64,000 nt of DNA from Candidatus Leptofilum proximum (GTDB taxonomy: Bacteria; Chloroflexota; Anaerolineae; Promineifilales; Promineifilaceae), in contig JADJXK010000002.1 of assembly GCA_016710325.1 (NCBI GenBank), positions 3,844,001 through 3,908,000 on the forward strand. Reading direction: 5' to 3'. This document shows, piece after piece, positions 57,649 to 64,000 of the stretch. The notes under the pieces were generated by a model. It saw only the letters and a program-made list of their open reading frames with translations, searched no databases and was not told the origin of the DNA. Both the position numbers and the translations under genes were made by a program. The stretch's first letter is position 1. Each line of letters starts with the position of its first letter.

Positions 57649-60600
57649 ATGGAGCAAAAAAAAGCAGATACGGCCGTAATCGCCACCACCTACCGCATTC
57701 AGATCAGCCCGAAAACGGCCGTGAACCAGACCAAACTCGTCCAGGCCGCCCACCAGATCGGCCTCACCAGCCTTACCACCTGCCACCCCAGCCGCCTCAT
57801 CTTCCTGCAAGGCCACCTCACCCCTGCCGATGCGGAACGCCTGGCTAATGAACTGCTAGTTGATCCCGTAACCGAGAGACTGGAGATTGGAGATTGGAGA
57901 TTGGGAGCCGTATCTAATCTCCAATCTCCAGTCTCCAATCTCCATGTTATTGAAACCACCCTCCTTCCCGGCGTCACCGACCCGCCCGCCGAAAACCTGC
58001 GCCGCGCCGTCCAACTGCTGGGCATCAATGGCCTGGAGCGTGTGGCCACCGGGCAGCGCTTTGAGCTGGCTGGCGACCTTACTGACAGCGACAAACACCG
58101 CCTGGCCACCGAACTGCTGGCCAACCCCGTCATCCAGCGCTTTGCCATCGACCAGCCGATCAGCCCGCCCTTTTTTGCCTACCACGAGGGAGACGGTTTG
58201 GTTGAGACTATCGTTCTGCGCGGCGTGGACGATGAAACGTTAGTCGCCATCAGCCAGGAGCGGCGGCTGGCGCTGAACCTGGAGGAGATGCAGGCCGTTC
58301 GCGCCTACTACGAGCAGGAAAATCGCGATGCTACTGACGTGGAGCTGGAAATGATTGCCCAGACGTGGAGCGAGCACTGCGTCCACAAAACGTTTAAGGC
58401 CATCATTGATTACGAGGGGCCGCAGCCGGGCAAAAGCAGCGGCAGCGAGCGGCAAACCATCAAGGGCCTGCTCAACACCTACATCCGCGCCGCCACGGAA
58501 AAAGTAAACAAGCCGTGGGTGCGCTCGGCGTTTGTGGACAACGCGGGCATTGTGGCCTTTAACGATCAGTTTGACCTGGCGTTTAAGGTGGAAACACACA
58601 ACCATCCTTCCGCGCTGGAGCCGTTTGGCGGGGCCAACACTGGCGTGGGCGGCGTGGTGCGCGACGTGCTGGGCGTCGGCGCGCGACCCATCGCCAACAC
58701 CGATGTGCTCTGTTTTGGCCCGCCTGATCTGCCGCAGGAGCAGCTGCCTGCCGGCGTGCTGCACCCACGCCGCATTGCCGACGGCGTCATCCACGGCATC
58801 GAGGATTACGGCAACAAGATGGGCATTCCCACGGTGAACGGCTCGATTCATTACCACGCGGGCTACACGGCCAATCCCCTGGTGTACTGCGGCTGCCTGG
58901 GCATTTTGCCACACGGATCGCACGTCACCGAGCCGCAGACAGGCGACCTGATCATCGCCATTGGCGGGCGGACGGGGCGGGACGGCCTGCGCGGGGCGAC
59001 GTTCTCCAGCATGGAGATGGACGTGGCGACGAGTGAAATTGCGGGAACGGCCGTTCAAATCGGCAACCCCATCATGGAAAAACAGGTACAGGAAGTGGTG
59101 CTGCAAGCCCGCGACGCCCGCCTTTACACCGCCATCACCGACTGCGGCGCGGGCGGCTTTTCCTCGGCGGTGGGTGAGATGGCCGAAAAGCTGGGGGCGA
59201 CGGTGCAGCTGCAAGCCATCACCACCAAATATCCCGGCCTGCGCCCCTGGGAGCTGTGGCTCAGCGAAGCGCAAGAGCGCATGGTGCTGGCCGTGCCGCC
59301 CGCCAATCTGCCCGCGCTGCAAGCTATTTGCGATGGTCAGGACGTGGAATTGGTCCAGCTGGGCACGTTTGGCGCAGACGGCCGTCTCCACATCTATTTC
59401 GGCGACCGGCTCGTCGGCGACCTGACCATGCACTTTTTGCACGACGGTCTACCGCCCCGCCACATGACGGCTGTCTGGCAGCCCATCGACCCCGCCACCA
59501 TCACCCTGTCACCCGGTCACCTTGTCACCCTGTCCCAACGCCTCCTGGCGCTCCTCTCTCATCCCGACATTCGCAGCAAAGAAGAAGTCATCCGCCGCTA
59601 CGATCATGAGGTGCAGGGCGGAACGGCCGTAAAACCACTGACTGGCGTGGCCAACCACGGCCCATCTGATGCGACGGTTTTCGTGCCGCAAAATTCGTTA
59701 CAGAAGGAGATTGGAGATTGGAGATTAGGCACTGAAAACCAATCTCCAATCGCCAATCGCCAATCTCCCAAAGGCGTAGCCTTGTCTAACGGCATCTGCC
59801 CCAACTACACCGACCTCGACCCGTACGCGATGGCCTGGGCGGCGGTGGACGAGGCGCTGCGCAACGTCGTTGCCGTGGGGGCAGACCCGGATCAGGTCTC
59901 TATTTTGGACAATTTTTGCTGGGGCAATCCCAATTTGCCCGACCGGCTGGGGTCGCTGGTGCGCTGTGCCCAGGGGTGCTACGATGCGGCCGTTTCTTTC
60001 CAAACCCCCTTCATCTCCGGTAAAGACAGCCTGAACAACGAATATACCGGCGCCGACGGCGAAAAACACGCCATCCCCGGCACGCTGCTGATCAGCGCCA
60101 TGGGCCTGGTGCCGGACGTGGCCAAAACGGTAACGATGGATTTGAAGCAGGCGGGTAACTTCATCTTTGTGGTGGGCGATACACGTGCCGAGCTGGGCGG
60201 CAGCCACTTCAACCAGGTCGGCGGCCGGGCGGAAGGCAGCCGCACCGTGCCCCAGCCCGCGCCCGACAGCCTCACCAGAATGCGCCTGCTGCATCAAGCT
60301 ATCCAGGCCGGGCTGGTGCAATCGTGCCATGACTGTGCCGAAGGCGGTGTGGCCGTAGCCCTGGCCGAGATGTGCATCGCCGGGCGCATTGGCGCGGAAT
60401 TGCAGCTCATCCACGTGCCGCGCGACTGGCACGCGGCCTACTCCACTGACGAGGTGGTGCTCTTCGCCGAATCGCTCAGCCGCTTCCTGGTGGAGGTCCG
60501 CCCGGAAGATGCCGCCCGCCTCCGCGAACTGCTGGCCGATGTGCCGCACGAGTGTGTGGCGGTGGTAGGGGGCGATGGGCTGGTGGTAAACGGCCGTACC

Positions 60601-61551
60601 GGTTCCCCGATCTTGAATTTGACAATTGAGGAGATGGAAGAAGCATGGCGTGGACATTTGGATGACAAGGTGACAAGGAGACAAGGTGACAAGGTGACAG
60701 ATCACCCGGTCACCTTGTCTCCCGGTCACCCGGTCACCCCTTCACCCCTTCACCCCTTCACCCCTTCACTCAAAAAGGTCCTCATCCTCCACGCCAACGG
60801 CACCAACCGGGACCACGACGCGGCGCTGGCCTGTACGCTGGCGGGCGGCGAGCCGGAAATTGTGCACATCAATCAGCTGGTGGCGGGCGAACGGCGGCTG
60901 GCAGATTACGGCATGTTGGTCATTCCCGGCGGCTTCTCGTACGGCGATGACCTGGGTGCGGGTGTGCTGTGGGCGCTGGATTTGCGCGAGCGTTTTGGGG
61001 AGGAATTAAGAGCGTTTGTGAAAGACGGCCGTCCCGTCCTGGGCATCTGCAACGGCTTCCAAACCCTAGTAAAAGCTGGCCTACTCCCTGGCAATCTCCA
61101 ATCTCCAGTCTCCAATCTCCAATCTCGCCCCGTCACGCTCACCTACAACCAATCCAACCAGTTCGAATGCCGCTGGGTGACGCTGCAACCCAATAAAAAT
61201 TCACCCAGCCTCTTTACTCAAAACCTAACTGAACCCATCTACTGCCCGGTGGCTCATGGCGAAGGTCGGCTCATGGTGCAAAACGAAGCTGCTTTGGATC
61301 TGTTACAGACGGAAAATTTAATTCCGCTCCAATATTCAATCTCCAATCTCCAATCGCCAATTCCCTACCCCGCCAACCCCAACGGCTCCGTCCTCGACAT
61401 CGCCGCGCTGTGCAACCCGGCGGGCAACGTGCTGGGGCTGATGCCGCATCCCGAGAATCACATCTTCCCCTGGCAGCACCCCCGCGCCAGCCGCGGCGAG
61501 CGAGGAAATTTGGGGCTGCGGCTGTTTGAAAACGGAATTAAGCATGCGTAA
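57649..61551 (+). CDS. purL: Phosphoribosylformylglycinamidine synthase, fused PurS-PurS-PurL-PurQ
   Basis: 1300 residues from an ATG preceded by GAGGAGAG. It converts FGAR to FGAM with glutamine and ATP. Two PurS-like domains come first (TTYRIQISPKTAVNQTKLVQ and VIETTLLPGVTDPPAENLRR). The PurL part has QTWSEHCVHKTF, THNHPSALEPFGGANTGVGG and SGKDSLNNEY. The C-terminal PurQ glutaminase has IPGGFSYGDDLGAG, the nucleophile Cys in LGICNGFQ and the His/Glu in MPHPENHIFP. Six short segments (about residues 76-99, 616-630, 685-707, 1004-1040, 1147-1161 and 1229-1240) are encoded by hairpin repeats. They sit in loops and between domains, and the catalytic motifs are intact. Confidence 0.94.
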   Translation: MEQKKADTAVIATTYRIQISPKTAVNQTKLVQAAHQIGLTSLTTCHPSRLIFLQGHLTPADAERLANELLVDPVTERLEIGDWRLGAVSNLQSPVSNLHVIETTLLPGVTDPPAENLRRAVQLLGINGLERVATGQRFELAGDLTDSDKHRLATELLANPVIQRFAIDQPISPPFFAYHEGDGLVETIVLRGVDDETLVAISQERRLALNLEEMQAVRAYYEQENRDATDVELEMIAQTWSEHCVHKTFKAIIDYEGPQPGKSSGSERQTIKGLLNTYIRAATEKVNKPWVRSAFVDNAGIVAFNDQFDLAFKVETHNHPSALEPFGGANTGVGGVVRDVLGVGARPIANTDVLCFGPPDLPQEQLPAGVLHPRRIADGVIHGIEDYGNKMGIPTVNGSIHYHAGYTANPLVYCGCLGILPHGSHVTEPQTGDLIIAIGGRTGRDGLRGATFSSMEMDVATSEIAGTAVQIGNPIMEKQVQEVVLQARDARLYTAITDCGAGGFSSAVGEMAEKLGATVQLQAITTKYPGLRPWELWLSEAQERMVLAVPPANLPALQAICDGQDVELVQLGTFGADGRLHIYFGDRLVGDLTMHFLHDGLPPRHMTAVWQPIDPATITLSPGHLVTLSQRLLALLSHPDIRSKEEVIRRYDHEVQGGTAVKPLTGVANHGPSDATVFVPQNSLQKEIGDWRLGTENQSPIANRQSPKGVALSNGICPNYTDLDPYAMAWAAVDEALRNVVAVGADPDQVSILDNFCWGNPNLPDRLGSLVRCAQGCYDAAVSFQTPFISGKDSLNNEYTGADGEKHAIPGTLLISAMGLVPDVAKTVTMDLKQAGNFIFVVGDTRAELGGSHFNQVGGRAEGSRTVPQPAPDSLTRMRLLHQAIQAGLVQSCHDCAEGGVAVALAEMCIAGRIGAELQLIHVPRDWHAAYSTDEVVLFAESLSRFLVEVRPEDAARLRELLADVPHECVAVVGGDGLVVNGRTGSPILNLTIEEMEEAWRGHLDDKVTRRQGDKVTDHPVTLSPGHPVTPSPLHPFTPSLKKVLILHANGTNRDHDAALACTLAGGEPEIVHINQLVAGERRLADYGMLVIPGGFSYGDDLGAGVLWALDLRERFGEELRAFVKDGRPVLGICNGFQTLVKAGLLPGNLQSPVSNLQSRPVTLTYNQSNQFECRWVTLQPNKNSPSLFTQNLTEPIYCPVAHGEGRLMVQNEAALDLLQTENLIPLQYSISNLQSPIPYPANPNGSVLDIAALCNPAGNVLGLMPHPENHIFPWQHPRASRGERGNLGLRLFENGIKHA
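57876..57946. repeat. In-frame GGAGATT-unit hairpin between the two PurS domains
   Basis: Left arm GACTGGAGATTGGAGATTGG, right arm CTAATCTCCAATCTCCAGTC and two more units. Encodes GDWRLGAVSNLQSPVSNLH. Confidence 0.88.
59497..59538. repeat. In-frame CACCTTGT-unit repeat, single arm
   Basis: CACCCTGTCACCCGGTCACC and CTTGTCACCCTGTC. Encodes ITLSPGHLVTLS in the PurL part. Confidence 0.75.
59704..59770. repeat. In-frame GGAGATT-unit hairpin
   Basis: Left arm GGAGATTGGAGATTGGAGAT, right arm CCAATCTCCAATCGCCAATC. Encodes GDWRLGTENQSPIANRQSP, close to a PurL loop. Confidence 0.85.
60661..60770. repeat. In-frame AAGGTGAC/CACCCCTT repeat between PurL and PurQ
   Basis: Left arm GACAAGGTGACAAGGAGACA and more, right arm GGTCACCTTGTCTCCCGGTC, followed by five CACCCCTT units. 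It encodes the linker (VTRRQGDKVTDHPVTLSPGH and on) between synthase and glutaminase. Confidence 0.88.
61088..61132. repeat. In-frame GGAGATT-unit repeat, single arm
   Basis: CAATCTCCAATCTCCAGTCT plus two units; encodes NLQSPVSNLQS in the PurQ part. Confidence 0.75.
61334..61368. repeat. In-frame GGAGATT-unit repeat, single arm
   Basis: CAATCTCCAATCTCCAATCG; encodes YSISNLQSPIP in the PurQ part, before the His/Glu pair. Confidence 0.75.
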
Positions 61552-61611
61552 TTGAGTAATTGGGTAATTGGGTAACTACTCAATTACTTAATTACCCAAT
61601 TACCAATTACG
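61552..61611. repeat. AATTGGGT-type inverted repeat between purSLQ and purC
   Basis: Follows the purSLQ stop codon directly: TTGAGTAATTGGGTAATTGG on the left, CTCAATTACTTAATTACCCA on the right. Confidence 0.82.
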
Positions 61612-61627
61612 TCACCAAGGTGACATA

Positions 61628-62602
61628 ATGTTAACTCATCAAGAATTGTTAGACGCCATTCCCAACTGCCTGGACAGTACCGATTTTGCGGGGCTGGGTG
61701 AAAAGTATGAGGGCAAGGTGCGGGATGTGTATATGCAGAACGGCCGTCGCATTCTCATCACCACGGACCGGGTCAGCGCCTTTGATCGGGTGCTGGGGCT
61801 GATTCCGTACAAGGGGCAGGTGCTCAACCAGCTCAGCGCCTGGTGGTTTGAACAAACGGCCGATCTCGCCCGCAACCACGTCATTGCTGTGCCCGATCCC
61901 AACGTGACGATTGCCCACGAGGCCCAGCCGCTGCCGGTGGAGGTTGTGGTACGCGGTTACATCACCGGCGTGACGAAGACATCGCTGTGGTATTTGTACG
62001 AGCAGGGGGAAAGACGGCCGTACGGCATCCAGCTCCCCGATGGCCTGTGCAAAAACGATCCGCTGCCCGAACCGATCATCACCCCCACCACCAAAGCTGT
62101 GCAAGGCGGCCACGACGAGCGGCTGACGGAGGCGGAGATTGTGGCGCAAGGGTTGGTGGAGGCGGATTTGTGGGAGGAGGTGCGGGAAACGGCCGTGTCT
62201 CTCTTCAAGCGCGGCCAGGAAATTGCAGCCAGGGCGGGGCTGATTTTGGTGGATACGAAATATGAGATGGGGCTGGTGAACGGCCGTCTCACCCTCATCG
62301 ACGAAATCCACACCCCCGACTCCAGCCGCTACTGGCTGGCCGACCCCGCCAGACCCCAAGGGTTTTCAAAACCCTTGGGGTCTTCACCCTACGAACCCGA
62401 AAACTACGACAAAGAGTTCATGCGCCAATGGTACGCCGCCCAGGGCTATCGCGGCGACGGCACGCCGCCCACCATGCCCCCCGACCTCATCGCCCAAATC
62501 GCCGCCCGCTACCTGGCCACCTTTGAGAAGCTAATAGGCACAGTTTTTACTCCTGGGCCACAGCCTGCTGCCGAACGCATTTGGGAGAATTTGAAGGGGT
62601 GA
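61628..62602 (+). CDS. purC: SAICAR synthetase
   Basis: Joins aspartate to CAIR in purine synthesis. 324 residues with GKVRDVYMQNGRRILITTDR at the nucleotide-binding N-terminus, EVVVRGYITGVTKTSLW, LVDTKYEMGL and DEIHTPDSSRYW. It is of the longer bacterial/fungal type. A perfect 31-base palindrome (62352-62382) is inserted in frame near the C-terminus and encodes PQGFSKPLGSS; the flanking residues D-P-A-R and Y-E-P-E-N-Y-D-K-E are normal. The last residues LKG and the TGA stop are part of the repeat at 62592. Confidence 0.94.
   Translation: MLTHQELLDAIPNCLDSTDFAGLGEKYEGKVRDVYMQNGRRILITTDRVSAFDRVLGLIPYKGQVLNQLSAWWFEQTADLARNHVIAVPDPNVTIAHEAQPLPVEVVVRGYITGVTKTSLWYLYEQGERRPYGIQLPDGLCKNDPLPEPIITPTTKAVQGGHDERLTEAEIVAQGLVEADLWEEVRETAVSLFKRGQEIAARAGLILVDTKYEMGLVNGRLTLIDEIHTPDSSRYWLADPARPQGFSKPLGSSPYEPENYDKEFMRQWYAAQGYRGDGTPPTMPPDLIAQIAARYLATFEKLIGTVFTPGPQPAAERIWENLKG
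62352..62382. repeat. Perfect palindrome inside purC
   Basis: 15-base arms GACCCCAAGGGTTTT/AAAACCCTTGGGGTC around a single C. In-frame, unrelated to the 7-8 bp unit families. Confidence 0.9.
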
Positions 62603-62669
62603 AGGGGTGACAAGGTGAAGGGGTGAAAGAAGATCACCCGTTCACCCCTTCACCCGCTCACCCCTTCCA
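62592..62669. repeat. AAGGGGTG-unit inverted repeat supplying the purC stop
   Basis: TTGAAGGGGTGAAGGGGTGA on the left (includes the purC stop TGA), ATCACCCGTTCACCCCTTCA and more on the right. It lies just before the ribosome site of purE. Confidence 0.85.
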
Positions 62670-62682
62670 AAAGGACAAATCA

Positions 62683-63189
62683 ATGAGCGAACAAAACACC
62701 ATCTTAGTTGGCGTTATCATGGGTAGTACGTCGGATTGGGAGACGATGCGGCATGCGGTGGAGACGCTGGAGGCGTTTGGCGTGCCGCACGAGGCGAAGG
62801 TGGTTTCCGCACACCGCACGCCGGAGCTGATGGCCAAGTATGCCCAAAGCGCCGAGGCGCGCGGCTTGCAGGTGATTATTGCTGGGGCGGGCGGCGCGGC
62901 CCATCTGCCGGGCATGGTGGCGGCACAGACGGTACTGCCGGTGCTGGGTGTGCCGGTGCAGAGCCACGCGCTCAATGGTCTGGATTCGCTGCTTTCCATT
63001 GTGCAGATGCCCGGCGGCGTACCCGTGGGCACGCTGGCGATTGGCAAGTCCGGGGCCAAAAATGCAGCCCTGCTGGCGATTGCCATTTTGGGGAATAATA
63101 ATCCTGGTTACAGAGAAAAACTACATAAGTTTCGGCAAACACAGACTGCAAAAGTGTTGAGCGATAAATTATCAACTACTCTGGAATAG
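62683..63189 (+). CDS. purE: N5-CAIR mutase PurE
   Basis: 168 residues from an ATG preceded by AAGGA; the longer frame upstream is repeat. The class I PurE signature is complete: GSTSDWETM, SAHRTPE, GAGGAAHLPGM and VPVQSHALNGLDSLLSIVQM. It follows purC in the purine cluster. Confidence 0.95.
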   Translation: MSEQNTILVGVIMGSTSDWETMRHAVETLEAFGVPHEAKVVSAHRTPELMAKYAQSAEARGLQVIIAGAGGAAHLPGMVAAQTVLPVLGVPVQSHALNGLDSLLSIVQMPGGVPVGTLAIGKSGAKNAALLAIAILGNNNPGYREKLHKFRQTQTAKVLSDKLSTTLE

Positions 63190-63202
63190 AGTATTAACCA
63201 AT

Positions 63203-63610
63203 ATGAACGTGTTTATCCTAATTTTAATTCTATTTGTTGGCTTCTCTTTCCAACAATATTATGCGAGGCTCGAAAATGACTTTGGCTTTGAAGAGCACGA
63301 AAAGCGAATATTATCTAAGCAGTTGCTCGCCCTTCTTGTGGTTTTCTTAATTCTGATATTGTCAGTTGGATCCGTTTTCAATGATTTGCCAATCATTAGT
63401 TCCCCTCTTTGGGTTTTGTTAATGTGCCTCTCGCTTCTCTTTGTTGGGGCTAGCTCTATTGTGAACAAAATAAGTGTGATTAGATTACGCTCTTTTGATC
63501 CCCCAAAAGGCATTCTTGCTGTTGTGTTTGGATGGTTATTAATCCTCACAGCTGTAATTGTTGGCATTGCATACATACAGGGGGATTTGTTTTTTGGAAT
63601 ATTTGAGTGA
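63203..63610 (+). CDS. Small membrane protein of unknown function
   Basis: 135 residues with four hydrophobic segments (start VFILILILFVGFSF). AT-richer than its neighbours and without octamers or repeats. No family recognised. It lies 13 bases after purE, but the ribosome site is weak. Confidence 0.5.
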   Translation: MNVFILILILFVGFSFQQYYARLENDFGFEEHEKRILSKQLLALLVVFLILILSVGSVFNDLPIISSPLWVLLMCLSLLFVGASSIVNKISVIRLRSFDPPKGILAVVFGWLLILTAVIVGIAYIQGDLFFGIFE

Positions 63611-63787
63611 ACACATTTTGCCAAGCGCAACGCCTGATTTTTTGGTAGGTACCACTTGGTTGTGCAGCGGTTTTCTAATCACTACTCCATCGCTCGTTAA
63701 CAACAAAAATCACCCATTGGCACGACCTGTCGTCTGCGTTAAAGTTCGGACGATTTCAACAACTCACTGAACAAGGCAGGAAAATTC

Positions 63788-64000
63788 ATGTTTCTCAATG
63801 TAGTCATCATCATTGCCAGTATTGTAGCGCTGGCGTATGGGGCCACCTTCATTGTGGACTCGGCGGCGCGGATGGCGCGGCATTTTGGCGTCTCGGAGCT
63901 GATCATCGGGCTGACGATTGTGGCTGTGGGCACGTCTGCCCCGGAATTTGCAGTGACGATTAAAGCGGCCGTTTCTGGCCAGGCAGACATCTCCGTCAGC
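63788..64000 (+). CDS. Calcium/sodium antiporter, 3' end outside window
   Basis: The first 71 residues of a CaCA-family exchanger (YrbG/CaxA-like): an N-terminal membrane span, then the first alpha-repeat GLTIVAVGTSAPEFAV with its ion-binding Glu. AGGCAGGA precedes the ATG. The rest lies beyond the window. Confidence 0.85.
   Translation, partial: MFLNVVIIIASIVALAYGATFIVDSAARMARHFGVSELIIGLTIVAVGTSAPEFAVTIKAAVSGQADISVS

Noticed and set aside
58240..59442. A 400-residue minus-strand frame
   Set aside because: Antisense of purL, whose motifs are unmistakable.
1..64000. tRNA genes
   Set aside because: I looked for the T-loop pattern GTTCGANTC and cloverleaf arms and found none that folds.

Overview
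The window looks like chromosome of a Chloroflexota bacterium, probably Anaerolineae-like. This is inferred from gene content (fused GT-C membrane proteins, BMP-type nucleoside ABC transporter, ccm/ccdA/TlpA cytochrome c biogenesis, proteins with lipoboxes and Thr/Pro/Glu linkers, a T-box before aspS) and from an extreme load of short repeats. No rRNA, tRNA or CRISPR array was found.

Layout. 1-2375: 3' part of a UvrD-type helicase gene. 2.5-5.8 kb: an AT-richer mobile segment with a large serine recombinase, a mini serine recombinase and a DUF2637/winged-helix protein, ending exactly where the reading frame of comEC starts in mid-gene. 7.6-18 kb: a coiled-coil protein, two modular lipoproteins, hom with a leader hairpin region, a DnaQ-DinG helicase and fabF. 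18-23.4 kb: a minus-strand cytochrome c maturation cluster (ccmA-B-C-D, ccdA, TlpA-like, DUF2085). 23.7-29.5 kb: a membrane protein, murJ and a GT-C glycosyltransferase. 29.5-35.6 kb: a nucleoside/BMP ABC operon followed by pheA. 35.6-47.8 kb: GT8, a GH1 beta-glucosidase, a V4R/response-regulator pair, a YfhO-flippase fusion, an HD hydrolase, a DUF4258/DUF2283 pair and a second GT-C protein. 48.1-57.3 kb: a decayed PIN toxin, an ECF sigma-ankyrin-F1-beta fusion, aspS with an Asp T-box, a ClC channel, greA, a degenerate Nudix protein and an alpha/beta hydrolase. 57.6-63.2 kb: purine genes purSLQ (fused)-purC-purE. The window ends in a Ca2+/Na+ antiporter.

Two genome-scale signals run through all of this. 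First, the palindromic octamer ACGGCCGT occurs about 100 times (counted by eye) in 64 kb, where about one is expected by chance; in proteins it appears as T-A-V, (N/D/Y)-G-R or R-P. It is absent from the recombinase segment. Second, there are families of hairpin elements built from 7-8 bp units (GGAGATT, CGGTAAN, AAGGGGTG, AAGGTGAC, AATTGGGT, CGTGAAA, and a looser ACAGATT/ACACTGAT type). They sit against stop codons, inside a T-box leader, and in frame inside purSLQ, purC, the YfhO-flippase fusion and a GT-C gene. This resembles the Rickettsia palindromic elements in behaviour but not in sequence.

The strongest single-gene novelty is the sigma-ankyrin-F1-beta fusion at 48341-50362, whose ATPase-like domain has lost its P-loop.
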